DNA from: Coemansia sp. RSA 1804
Taxonomy: Eukaryota; Kickxellomycota; Kickxellomycetes; Kickxellales; Kickxellaceae
DNA: 19,643 bases
NCBI GenBank assembly: GCA_027578815.1
Contig: JANBTH010000354.1
Span: 1-19,643 of the forward strand
Reading direction: 5' to 3'
Numbering within the stretch: the first letter of the stretch is position 1; each line of letters opens with the position of its first letter. Below, piece by piece: positions 8,955 through 16,896 of the stretch. A model generated the notes under the pieces. It did no database searches. It worked only from the letters and a program-made list of their open reading frames with translations, and had not been told where the DNA came from. A program made the position numbers and the translations under genes.

Positions 8955-9541
8955 ACCCGAATCTACGTTTTTTCTCTCTATTCTGTCTTTTTCTTTTTGT
9001 GTGTTTTTTTGCTTCAAGATGTCTCTATTTCTGCCTGTTTTTTACTCTGTTGTGTGTGAAAAAGGTGCGAGTGTCAGCACAAAGAGTTGGAGCTGGGGCA
9101 TGATGTTCTGGACACATTTGGTTGAGCTGCAAGCAATCGAGATACAGAATACGTTCTGCTGTTGTAGGCGACAGATCTAGTATGTTCTTGTATTGGGTGC
9201 TGCGCAAAGACCAATTCAACATGGTTGTCTTCCATGGAACCTGCAAATGGATCCAGCTCTTCTTGTGCGTTCGTTTGTGGAGGGGAACGTCATAATCTCC
9301 GTTTTTCCTTCTCCCCTGATCCTCTCTAATGTTCAGCGCTAATTTTTTGAGTGGGGGTTTTTTATTGCCAGATAACAAGATTATTCGTCATTCTCGTTCC
9401 TCCCCTTTCTCTTTCTCCTCTTCAACAACAACCACCGATTTTTTCATTCTCTTCTTCCTTCTCCCTTCCCTCCGCTGGCGCACACACTAGCGCAGATACC
9501 ACGCATACAAGCCAGCAGGTTTCTTTTTTTCTTTTTGCACC
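8955..9541 (+). promoter_or_regulatory. Spacer: acyltransferase 3' end and HOM6 promoter
   Basis: 587 bases with no convincing gene. T-rich sequence follows the acyltransferase stop. The last 150 bases before HOM6 are strongly pyrimidine-rich (about 9394-9475), a common leader or promoter feature. By eye I see no TGACTCA-type Gcn4 site, which might have been expected for an amino-acid biosynthesis gene. I see no tRNA A/B-box pair and no AATAAA for the upstream gene. Confidence 0.45.
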
Positions 9542-10651
9542 ATGCTCAACGTCGCCATCGTCGGCCCCGGCCTTGTGGGCTCAGCACTGATCGAGCAGCT
9601 CGCCGCACACGCGCAGTCGCCACGCTTTGCGGCGCTCCCGATCGCCGTCGTCGGACTGATCAACTCGAAGAAGATGGCGGTTTCGGCAGCCCCGTTCGCG
9701 GCGGCCAGTCTCGCCGACTGGAAAACAGCGATCCTCGGCGACAACGCGGCAGCGGCAGCCGATCTGGCGCAGTTCGCGAAGCAGCTCAGTGCGATCGGCG
9801 GGGTGACGGCGGTGGTTGACTGCACGTCCAGCGAGTCGGTTGCGCAGAGGTACCCGGAGTGGCTGGCCAGCGGGCTCCACGTGGTTACGCCGAACAAGAA
9901 GGCGTTCTCGGGCGACGAAGCGCTGTTCCGGAGGATCCGCGATCTCTCGACGGCGTCGCCTGGCGGCCCCTCCGTCTACCACGAGGCCACGGTGGGCGCC
10001 GGACTTCCCGTCCTGTCGACCCTCAGTGATCTGGTGCGCACGGGCGACCGGATCAAGCGGATCGAGGGCGTGTTCTCGGGCACCCTGTCGTATCTGTTCA
10101 ACAGCTTCTCGGCCCCCGACGCCAAGGACTCATCGTTCTCCGAGTGCGTGGCGGTGGCGAAGGCCAGCGGGTACACGGAGCCCGACCCGCGCGACGACCT
10201 CAATGGCATGGACGTGGCGCGCAAGGTGACGATTCTGGCGCGTGCGGCGGGACTCTCCGCCGTTGGTCTCGACACCCTGGCCGTCGAGAACATTGTCCCC
10301 GAGCCGCTGCGTGCCGTGGAGTCGGCCGACGAGTTCATGGCCAGACTGCCCGAGTTTGACGCCCATTTCAAGGCGCTCAACGACGACGCGCTGGCGTCAG
10401 GCTCCGTCCTCCGGTACGTTGGCTCCGTCGATGCTGTGGATCCCACCCGCTGCTGCGTCAGGCTTGCCAGGTTCCCCCACGACCACCCGTTTGCCGCGCT
10501 CAAGGGCAGCGATAACATCGTTGCCTTCACCACTGAGAGGTTCCCGATCCCCCTGATTGTTCAGGGCGCCGGTGCTGGTGCTGCCGTCACTGCCTTTGGT
10601 ATCTTTGCCGATCTGATCAAGGTCTGCGAGCGCTTTGCTGTCAGCTCTTGA
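9542..10651 (+). CDS. HOM6: Homoserine dehydrogenase
   Basis: 369 residues, close to the usual length of the monofunctional fungal enzyme (yeast about 359). It reduces aspartate-4-semialdehyde to homoserine with NAD(P)H, the branch leading to threonine and methionine, in the cytosol. The N-terminus is the Rossmann dinucleotide fold (VAIVGPGLVGSAL, glycines 8, 10 and 13). VVTPNKKAFS (114-123) carries the nicotinamide-side lysines. The catalytic block GYTEPDPRDDLNGMDVARK ends at K228. By comparison with the yeast enzyme, E213, D224 and K228 correspond to its E208, D219 and K223. VFSGTLSYLFNSF and the C-terminal QGAGAGAAVTA are also family-typical. There is no aspartokinase domain and no C-terminal ACT domain, consistent with the fungal form. 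Codon use is strongly GC-biased. The start context is A at -3. Confidence 0.97.
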   Translation: MLNVAIVGPGLVGSALIEQLAAHAQSPRFAALPIAVVGLINSKKMAVSAAPFAAASLADWKTAILGDNAAAAADLAQFAKQLSAIGGVTAVVDCTSSESVAQRYPEWLASGLHVVTPNKKAFSGDEALFRRIRDLSTASPGGPSVYHEATVGAGLPVLSTLSDLVRTGDRIKRIEGVFSGTLSYLFNSFSAPDAKDSSFSECVAVAKASGYTEPDPRDDLNGMDVARKVTILARAAGLSAVGLDTLAVENIVPEPLRAVESADEFMARLPEFDAHFKALNDDALASGSVLRYVGSVDAVDPTRCCVRLARFPHDHPFAALKGSDNIVAFTTERFPIPLIVQGAGAGAAVTAFGIFADLIKVCERFAVSS

Positions 10652-10748
10652 TTTGGGATCAGTGCTCAGCTGTGACTTCTTTTTATTGTGAGTGGTAAGG
10701 GGGAATATGAGTAGCAATTTCTTTATTTGAAATGATCCGTATTTTGGA

Positions 10749-10754
10749 AATAAA
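10749..10754 (+). terminator. Likely polyadenylation signal AATAAA for HOM6
   Basis: A canonical AATAAA lies about 98 bases after the HOM6 stop codon in AT-rich sequence, a plausible distance for a fungal 3' untranslated region. Confidence 0.55.
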
Positions 10755-11004
10755 AGAACTATTACGTGTGTACGGGGTGTGCTAAGGAATGTGGTTAGTT
10801 AATGTGTTATTTAATATGAGAAGATGAAAACATCGACTAAAGAAATCTCTCGATCAAAGTCAGGCGGAACCAGGGTTTTTATACCATTTTCGACACACGT
10901 TTGTATGGCTAATTGCCTCTTGTCCATATAGAGAAGAACCCGCGACATATCAATAGTGACGTGTGATGTGCGATTGGAAATGAGTGAGTGTCATCGATTA
11001 TGTG

Positions 11005-11108
11005 ACCTCATCCATTGTTGACGATGTTCGAAAGATAAACAATATCAGTCCATGACACCTCATCTATTGTTGACGATGTATGATCGTTGAACGATATCAG
11101 TCCGCAAC
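11005..11108. repeat. Two tandem copies of a 52-bp unit
   Basis: Copy 1 is 11005-11056 and copy 2 is 11057-11108, directly abutting. Aligned by hand without gaps they differ at about 11 of 52 positions. The best kept parts are the first 23 bases (around ATTGTTGACGATGT) and the block ATATCAGTCC near the end. The divergence means the duplication is not recent. Confidence 0.85.
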
Positions 11109-11191
11109 AAAAACATTGCGAGCAATAAACAACTCAATGGAAGATGCTTGATAAACTTCTACATTATTGCTTGTTATGATGACATAGGAAT

Positions 11192-11218
11192 TGTTAACAT
11201 TTGATCGAAATGTTAACA
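11192..11218. repeat. 27-nt inverted repeat with perfect 11-bp arms
   Basis: The arms TGTTAACATTT (11192-11202) and AAATGTTAACA (11208-11218) are exact reverse complements around a GATCG centre. It could form a hairpin in RNA or act as a dyad binding site. It lies about 65-90 bases upstream of the TATA motif at 11281. Confidence 0.8.
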
Positions 11219-11280
11219 TTTTTCATATTAGGATTTGATCGATAGTAGTGCACTCTTTTCAATAGGGAATGATCGGTGGC

Positions 11281-11288
11281 TATAAAAG
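11281..11288 (+). promoter_or_regulatory. Possible TATA box on the plus strand (TATAAAAG)
   Basis: TATAAAAG in a locally GC-richer context (GGC before, CACCG after) matches the TATA consensus. No ATG-initiated frame follows on the plus strand, so any transcript would run antisense into the 3' end of the FunK1 gene. It may be fortuitous. Confidence 0.3.
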
Positions 11289-11340
11289 CACCGATATTCA
11301 CTAGTTGGAAAGAGGATGCTCTTTAGGTAGTTTTGAAGTT

Positions 11341-11346
11341 TTTATT
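11341..11346 (-). terminator. Likely polyadenylation signal for the FunK1 gene
   Basis: TTTATT on the plus strand reads AATAAA on the minus strand, about 20-25 bases beyond the FunK1-gene stop codon. Confidence 0.5.
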
Positions 11347-11365
11347 AAAAGAGAAAAGTAAAAAT

Positions 11366-13816
11366 CTACGATACTGCTGGTTGAGATTGCGCTTGACTGT
11401 TGCGTTTGTTTATTCTTTCCAGCGCTCGACTGCGTTTCTCCAAAATCACTTGAAGAAGATCGTCTGCAATCTGCTCAGCATATTTTGCACGGCGCTCAAA
11501 GGGATCGCGGAGCTCTATGTCATCGTCCTTGTCAAGACAAGTCTCCAAGTCCCTCTCGAGTGATCGTTGGTTAAACCGAGTCACATCAACTGTGCCATGG
11601 GATAAGAGCGAGAGCCTCTCGTTGAAAAACAACACCATGTACAGATCCTCAACCAAAGCGCTCAACTCTGAATATTCAGATTTGAGGAACTGGCTTAGAA
11701 TGGTCATAAAAAATGAGTTTGGCGTATTAAGAATAAGACGCTTTGACTCGGCCACCTTTGCCGGGTCGTCATGCTGCCAGGCATTTATCGGCAACTGCTT
11801 TTTAGCACTGTACGCCTCACCATCGTCGTCGTTTATGCCGGTTGTGCCGAGCCAACACAGAACATAGATCAGCGACTCCCAGTCGTCCAGCTGCGTGCGT
11901 TTCACGAGAGAGGCTGCTTCCAAGTTGTTGATGCTCATGTACGGAAGGGTGCCAGTGCGCTCGGGCCGTGTCTCCCAGCTGCCGGCCTCGATGTCCTTGG
12001 CGCAGTCAAAACCGATAAGGACACCCCCGACAGAGCCGTCGTCAAGATCTCGAAACATCATGTTGTTTAGCGAGATATCGCGGTGCAGAATCCTGCACTC
12101 CTTGAAGATGGCTGTGTGTGCCTCCATCACGTCGGCCACGGCAACAATTAGCTGGTCGGCATTCGCAACGTTCTGAAGAGGCCGGCACCACGGCGTCATT
12201 GCCAAGCGCTGATTGATCCTAAACTCGGGCTGCTGTTCTTTAGAGTCAGAAGAGAAAACAGCACCAAACGCCGTGTCAGTGTTGTCTTCCTCCGTAGCGC
12301 CGCTACTACATTTTTCGAACCGAACGGTGCCGCCGTGGATGAGCTTTGCGTACTTGCCATCCACACTGTCAATGCCTTGAAGCCCCTTTGCGATTCGCCG
12401 CATAAGCATGGCCTCGTTGGGTCGTGTATTCTCTAATTCTGCCTGTTCGGATCCGTCTTTAGCACAACGCGTCGAATATGCCCATGCGCTCTTGATGACA
12501 ATATAGTCATCATCTGCACTGCTATTGTTAACATCCGTCGGTGCTGATGCAGCAGCATTCTTGCACAGGTAGCAGCGCGTATGGCGGCCAAAACACCTTG
12601 TAGCAATTGCAGTCATCGCAACAATCTTGTACGGGACCATTCTATCTGTGACTTCGTCATAGACGTCAATCTCGTCAATATTTCCCCTGTCATCAAGTCT
12701 AATGGTCGGGTCGTAGCCAAGCTGATTTTGGTCCTCTGCGCAGTAGGACATGTTCACAAGCAGTGAGACAAACTCTTGCCGGCCTTTGTGCTTATTGACA
12801 TCCATAATCGCTGACGCAAAGATATCATCGCTGGTCAAAACACATGCCCTGACATGTGAGCCACATATTGTGAATCCCCACACAAATCGCCGGTTATGCT
12901 GGTTGGCGTACAGATTGCGGCTGTAGATGATGAGCTGCGCAAATGCCTGTGTCTCTTCGCTGGTAAGGTGTTTGACTTCAATGACTGCAACAACGTCCTT
13001 GTAATTTGGCTTTGCCGCTAGATTCTGCGCATTCCCATCGCCGTCTACATCCCGGCGATTCGCCCTGAGCAAGATGTCCGTACGCGTGTAGTCGTCAGAG
13101 CCGTCCGGATTGATGTTGGTCTTTTCGAAGGGCAAGAGCGAAAGTGGGTTGTTGACTCTGCTTTGTTCTCTTGTGGTGGTATTGGACTCTCTATGTGCCA
13201 GACCAATCTCCCGCGATACAAAGCCAAAGAACGCAGAAATCCATGGATACATGGGCGTTTCCTTTTCGTGGTTATCCTGCTTAGTCCACTTGGCCAAATG
13301 GGCGTATTCGTCGTTGCTATCGTCTGAAGCGAGCAGTGTCATCTCAAGCCTCTGGGTAACCTGATGAACAATGTCGGTGGTAAAACGGACCAACGCATCA
13401 TTTCTAGGCTTTACTAGGTTGGCGACTGCTCTGTCCACCCAAAGCTTCTCCATCACCTGGAGCTTTGCGTACTCTTCACGCTCGTTGCGAATCTGATTTA
13501 GCGATTTGCCCAAATTATCCTTGCTGTTCGAATGGCTGGGCTTTGATTTCATGGGTGTCGTGGATACCAGTTTAACGACGTGATCATAACTGCCTTTCAA
13601 GTTGCCGGTATCATTATCGTTATCCTCGCTGTCCTTATTGTTGTTGAAGTGAAAAGACGGAGCTGGATCATTTGTAGCATTGCTAAAGCGGGCAGGACGT
13701 TCCATGCGTCGCAAGGTGGCTATCAGGTCGCTTTCCGGGTGCTCCCGTTTTTTGCTGTCTCTGTCACGCTTTGGGGTGGATGGAAGTGAGTCTGTGTTAT
13801 CGGGAGGATTTGACAT
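11366..13816 (-). CDS. FunK1-type fungal protein kinase with N-terminal ExK nuclease-like region
   Basis: 816 residues from ATG 13816 (A at -3). Residues 1-110 are charged and disordered. Residues about 120-360 look like a PD-(D/E)xK fold: D247 in TRTDILL, then E280 and K282 in VAVIEVKH, then helix QAFAQLIIYSRNLY and strands RRFVWGFTI and HVRACVLT. The FunK1 kinase domain covers about 395-735. It has ATRCFGRHTRCY near the nucleotide loop, K442 in IKSAW, E468 in the C-helix (NEAMLM), the catalytic loop HRDISLNNMM (H578, D580, N585), the GTLPYMSIN segment (622-630), and DDWESLIYVLCWLG (644-656). The metal-binding position reads GFD (602-604) where the family normally has DFD, so catalysis may be lost or weakened. 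FunK1 kinases form large families in many fungi, and substrates are mostly unknown. The C-terminal tail (770-816) is charged and helical. Confidence 0.92.
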   Translation of the reverse strand: MSNPPDNTDSLPSTPKRDRDSKKREHPESDLIATLRRMERPARFSNATNDPAPSFHFNNNKDSEDNDNDTGNLKGSYDHVVKLVSTTPMKSKPSHSNSKDNLGKSLNQIRNEREEYAKLQVMEKLWVDRAVANLVKPRNDALVRFTTDIVHQVTQRLEMTLLASDDSNDEYAHLAKWTKQDNHEKETPMYPWISAFFGFVSREIGLAHRESNTTTREQSRVNNPLSLLPFEKTNINPDGSDDYTRTDILLRANRRDVDGDGNAQNLAAKPNYKDVVAVIEVKHLTSEETQAFAQLIIYSRNLYANQHNRRFVWGFTICGSHVRACVLTSDDIFASAIMDVNKHKGRQEFVSLLVNMSYCAEDQNQLGYDPTIRLDDRGNIDEIDVYDEVTDRMVPYKIVAMTAIATRCFGRHTRCYLCKNAAASAPTDVNNSSADDDYIVIKSAWAYSTRCAKDGSEQAELENTRPNEAMLMRRIAKGLQGIDSVDGKYAKLIHGGTVRFEKCSSGATEEDNTDTAFGAVFSSDSKEQQPEFRINQRLAMTPWCRPLQNVANADQLIVAVADVMEAHTAIFKECRILHRDISLNNMMFRDLDDGSVGGVLIGFDCAKDIEAGSWETRPERTGTLPYMSINNLEAASLVKRTQLDDWESLIYVLCWLGTTGINDDDGEAYSAKKQLPINAWQHDDPAKVAESKRLILNTPNSFFMTILSQFLKSEYSELSALVEDLYMVLFFNERLSLLSHGTVDVTRFNQRSLERDLETCLDKDDDIELRDPFERRAKYAEQIADDLLQVILEKRSRALERINKRNSQAQSQPAVS

Positions 13817-14663
13817 TTTAATAAAGTACAGGGAATTGGTGTTCGAATGAATGTGTATAATAGGAAAGAGAAAGGCTGCATTGAAGAAACAAGTGAAAAG
13901 AGAGGGCAGTGTTTACTTCTCAGCACTTGGAAAAGGCAAGTGTTTACAATAACAGCATCCTCAGCCAATAGCAGGCCAGTTGATTTAATATTATTCCGCA
14001 AATTATAAAATTCTTAATAACAGAGCTAAATTTCTCACCTTCATTGTAGTTAATCAACCCACCACCTTTATACTGTTGAAAACCTGACTAAATGCTAACA
14101 TTGAGCTTGCATATATTGCCATATAAGATGCAAGCATTGTTCAGAGCTTATAATATCAAGTCTGATAACGAAATGCGTGGCTCCGTTACTACACTTGTCG
14201 TTATCTCCCGTTATTTATTTTCGATTCAACACATGAATGTGTATGTGTGATTACCTGGTTTTGCACAGCTTGTATAATGAAACTAGCTCGGTTTAGTAGC
14301 ATCACAGGTTATACCAATCTGATTTGATGGTATTGCGGACAAAGTTGCGAATATGTGATGGCGCGAATGGACGAATAAATGGCATGTTCTATTTACATAT
14401 TATTAATAGAAACTCTTTTCTCTCGTTTAGAATAATAAGTCTTATAGAAGTTAAATAAGTGATTTTGCTTGAGATAAACAATTTGAATATTCTCAGACTT
14501 TACAAGGATGATATTGGCTGACGTTTCTTGTACAAGGCTATAGAAAATTGTAAAAGAACAAAAAATAAAATGCGTCCGATGCTGGAAAAGAAGAAAGAAT
14601 CTATAGATAGAGAAGGGTAAAAATACTTGGTGCTTCATATAGTTGATTATGGTTATATCATGC
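13817..14663. promoter_or_regulatory. Spacer: FunK1-gene promoter and 3' region of the candidate securin gene
   Basis: 847 AT-rich bases without a credible coding frame. Near the FunK1 gene it holds two copies of AGTGTTTAC. A minus-strand TATAAAGG lies at about 14065, some 250 bases upstream of the FunK1 start. I see no tRNA-like A and B boxes. The frame at 14393-14755 begins with TTG, not ATG, and overlaps the end of the next gene. Confidence 0.5.
13908..13947 (-). promoter_or_regulatory. Pair of forkhead-type sites (GTAAACA on minus strand)
   Basis: AGTGTTTAC occurs at 13908-13916 and 13939-13947, exactly 31 bases apart. Each contains TGTTTAC, the complement of the forkhead consensus GTAAACA. 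They lie about 95-130 bases upstream of the FunK1-gene ATG. Binding is inferred from the motif only. Confidence 0.4.
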
Positions 14664-15452
14664 TCAGCGCTTGCGCTTAAGATGCGGGATTCGCGAGGGG
14701 TACAACGAGTGAGCAACCAAGGGTACTGGCTTGCACTCGAGCTGTGAAAAGACAAACGACCCTGGCTGAGGTATCTTTGAGTTGCCGAAATTCAAGGGTT
14801 TCATTATCCGGGGTGTGGACATAACTTCAATAAGTGGCTCAAGTCCCAGATCTAGTTCTGGAAGTTTTCTTGCCTCCGCCTTTGACGTAGAAAGCTGTGT
14901 TGTTGGCACCAAGGCAACATCCAGATCGCATCCAAACTCGTCAAGAGCATTGAATGATAACGACGCAGACAAAACTGAAGGCGCATACTCGGGCTCCAGG
15001 AGTTGCAGAATCTCCATGTTTTGTTGTTTTTCCGAGCTCTCTATAGACGCTTTGTTTTCATTCTGAATATCTGAAGCAAAAAGCAACCCCAGCCGACGTT
15101 TCTTGACAGTCATCGCAGTCTTGTCCGCCTTCTGTGCAACAGATCTCTGAGTGGGTTTCGTGTTCCTTGTCAATGGCGTCTGTGCGAGGGTGTCCCGAAG
15201 CCCCTTCCGCGTTACCATTGCAGACTGTTTTCCATCAAGTGCTTTCTGTTTTCCAGGCGGCATTGTGTTCGGATGCGCCGGCGTACCAAACTGTGCTGCT
15301 TTGTCGCTCACAGCGCCTTTGCCACCCTTACCGGGCTGCAGCGTATTGTTGGTTCCGCCTCCCTTGGCATCCAGCAGCCCTGCCTTGCCGGTCCTAGCAA
15401 CGCTTCCCAGCACAGCGTTTTCTTTGTTTTGATTATGCACAGAACCAAGCAT
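14664..15452 (-). CDS. KEN-box protein, candidate securin (separase inhibitor)
   Basis: 262 residues. I place the start at ATG 15452 (A at -3); the frame extends upstream to 15557 only through a GTG codon and a Phe/Ser/Leu stretch that looks like translated leader. A KEN box is at residues 10-12, and RKGL (82-85), preceded by KALDGKQ and followed by RDTL, is a possible destruction box. The basic run KKRR (117-120) begins KKRRLGLLFAS. An acidic and hydrophobic half follows (EPEYAP at 153-158, SFNALDEFGCDLD at 166-178). The C-terminus is HLKRKR. Securins are short, disordered separase inhibitors with an N-terminal KEN/D-box and an acidic separase-binding second half. They are destroyed by APC/C at anaphase and diverge quickly. 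Layout and size fit, but no single residue proves it. Another APC/C substrate is the main alternative. It is divergent from the GCIP-like gene. Confidence 0.55.
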   Translation of the reverse strand: MLGSVHNQNKENAVLGSVARTGKAGLLDAKGGGTNNTLQPGKGGKGAVSDKAAQFGTPAHPNTMPPGKQKALDGKQSAMVTRKGLRDTLAQTPLTRNTKPTQRSVAQKADKTAMTVKKRRLGLLFASDIQNENKASIESSEKQQNMEILQLLEPEYAPSVLSASLSFNALDEFGCDLDVALVPTTQLSTSKAEARKLPELDLGLEPLIEVMSTPRIMKPLNFGNSKIPQPGSFVFSQLECKPVPLVAHSLYPSRIPHLKRKR

Positions 15453-15858
15453 TGTGAATATGAAGGTAAAAATTAAATGGTATCTGCTATTAGAAGAAAA
15501 AGTTGTTATTGAAAGCGTGGATGAAAGAGAAAAAGCAAAAGAGAGCCCAAGAAACACCCCAGCTCATCACATTCTGTCCTTTTTAAGGGATCGTTTTCGT
15601 TTTAACCACAAACAAATGTAAACAAAAAACATTTGTTTGGATTTTACAGTCAACAAAAGATTGGCCAATCGCTTGCTTTCGCATTTTCACAATGCATCAA
15701 ATCCATAAATCAAATCAGTGGCCATGATCAACAATTTTTGTGCCGTTTTTTAGCTACTTTTAATTTTTTTTTTCTTGCCTACAATTTTCTCTTCATAAAA
15801 TTTGTATAAAACCCAAAAACAAACTTTTTGTATCTTTTCACAATTTTTAAACGTCAAT
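15453..15858. promoter_or_regulatory. Bidirectional promoter between candidate securin and GCIP-like genes
   Basis: 406 AT-rich bases serve both divergent genes. Near the middle is a perfect 12-bp palindrome GATTGGCCAATC (15659-15670), which gives a CCAAT box to each direction. A forkhead-type GTAAACA is at 15618-15624, inside an inverted repeat. TATAAAA at 15805-15811 precedes the GCIP-like ATG by about 50 bases. Long T and A runs surround these sites. Confidence 0.6.
15609..15639. repeat. Inverted repeat with 10-bp arms containing a forkhead-type core
   Basis: CAAACAAATG (15609-15618) and CATTTGTTTG (15630-15639) are exact reverse complements with an 11-base A-rich spacer. GTAAACA begins at the last base of the left arm. 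It could be a composite binding site for dimers. Confidence 0.7.
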
Positions 15859-16896
15859 ATGAAAAAGGAGACTCAAAAGTATCTGCGCTCAGCAGCGCTC
15901 AGCATTGTTGTTCTGCTAGATCATGTGCGCAAGCTTGAGGGCTCCGATGAGCCTCTTGCCAGCTTCTCAGGCCCTAAATTCAGAGACAGCGTCAAGGAGC
16001 TTGCGACTGCCATAGACAAAGAGGCTACACGATTTATTATTGCATGCAAACCGCCAGCCCTGGATGCTGAGATCCGCGCACTATGCCCAAAGATCAACGC
16101 TGGGCTCTTCCATCTCGTGAAAAAAGCCGACTCGATTCCAAAAACAGCTGGCAAGCTGTATCTGGAAGCTATCCAAAAGGCTATTTGTCGCTCGTTGATA
16201 TCAGCTGTTGGGCTGATTAACTCTTTTATTGAAGAGAAAGTTGAGATTGACAAGGCTGCGCTGTACGAAGTGTCATATACCTCTGCTTCAGGGATTTTCT
16301 GGGAGCACTGCAAAACGCTTGTGCAATTACCTGCGGACAACCGTGCGGCCGCTATATTGGCATGGCAAAGCTCAATTGGGAGCCTAGTAAAAGACGCAGT
16401 TGAGGAGCTGGACGAGACGGTGAAGGAGTACAAGGACAGCGAAACTTCAAAAGATTGTGGCAAACAGAATGCGGATGATGAGTTTAGCGACGACAGCATG
16501 GATGATTTGGACCCCGATATTCCTCCAGGGAGATTGGAGCAGGTTCTCAAAGTACAGCGTCTATTGACATCCACAAAACATGCATGTGACAAGATTGGAT
16601 TACGGTGTATTCGGGATTGCAAAGTCTTGGACGAGGAGCATGTTATGTGGCTGGATCGTCTGGTTGATCTTGGAAAACCCGTGCAAGACGCGGTGGACGA
16701 GCTTTCTGCTGCTTTGTTTATTGATGACGATTCTTGGCTGCAGCAAGTTGAGATTGAATCGAGTAAGCTGCGGAAAGTGCTTTCTGGGCTTATCACACTG
16801 GCCATTACCTTTGTGGACGACTCGCATTTGAAGTGGTTTGAAACATGTCGCAAGCAGCTTGATGCTGCACATGAGAGCACAAGTATTGTGCGCTAG
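15859..16896 (+). CDS. GCIP / cyclin-D1-binding-protein-1-like protein
   Basis: 345 residues. The true start is ATG 15859 (A at -3); the open frame reaches back to 15802 only through a TTG codon. The protein is almost entirely helical. The N-terminal half (about 5-190) carries ALSIVVLLDHVRKL, FRDSVKELATAI and a long pair of helices near 100-130. An acidic linker follows at about 205-220. The C-terminal helical part (225-335) includes VLKVQRLLTSTKHACDKIGL, WLDRLVDLGKPVQDAVDELS and LRKVLSGLITLAITF. Size (human protein about 360) and layout match the GCIP/CCNDBP1 family, helical dimerisation proteins reported to bind D-type cyclins and Grap2 in animals. The role of fungal members is poorly known. 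The family call rests on pattern recognition, not alignment. It shares its promoter with the candidate securin gene. Confidence 0.7.
   Translation: MKKETQKYLRSAALSIVVLLDHVRKLEGSDEPLASFSGPKFRDSVKELATAIDKEATRFIIACKPPALDAEIRALCPKINAGLFHLVKKADSIPKTAGKLYLEAIQKAICRSLISAVGLINSFIEEKVEIDKAALYEVSYTSASGIFWEHCKTLVQLPADNRAAAILAWQSSIGSLVKDAVEELDETVKEYKDSETSKDCGKQNADDEFSDDSMDDLDPDIPPGRLEQVLKVQRLLTSTKHACDKIGLRCIRDCKVLDEEHVMWLDRLVDLGKPVQDAVDELSAALFIDDDSWLQQVEIESSKLRKVLSGLITLAITFVDDSHLKWFETCRKQLDAAHESTSIVR

Larger units (their letters stand above)
10652..11365. other. Gene-free AT-rich stretch between converging HOM6 and FunK1 gene
   Basis: The 714 bases lie between two convergent stop codons. No coding frame beginning with ATG is credible. 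The stretch holds both 3' ends, a 52-bp tandem duplication, a 27-nt inverted repeat, five GATCG/CGATC pentamers between 10851 and 11275, and a plus-strand TATA motif at 11281. That is more structure than a plain convergent 3' spacer usually needs. Confidence 0.6.

Noticed and set aside
7872..9017. 381-residue minus-strand frame opposite the acyltransferase gene
   Set aside because: The plus strand encodes a clear HX4D acyltransferase. The antisense frame has Arg/His-rich, domain-free composition and comes from third-position GC bias.
9025..9378. 117-codon minus-strand frame upstream of HOM6
   Set aside because: No recognisable motif. It covers the HOM6 promoter side of the spacer and has no supporting context.
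11333..11563. Plus-strand frame just downstream of the TATA motif
   Set aside because: It begins with TTG and runs antisense into the well-supported FunK1 gene.
15453..15557. Upstream 35-codon extension of the candidate securin
   Set aside because: It begins with GTG, not ATG, and encodes a Phe/Ser/Leu run typical of translated pyrimidine-rich leader. It would also place a false hydrophobic segment before the KEN box.
15802..15858. Upstream 19-codon extension of the GCIP-like protein
   Set aside because: It begins with TTG and overlaps the probable TATA box at 15805-15811.
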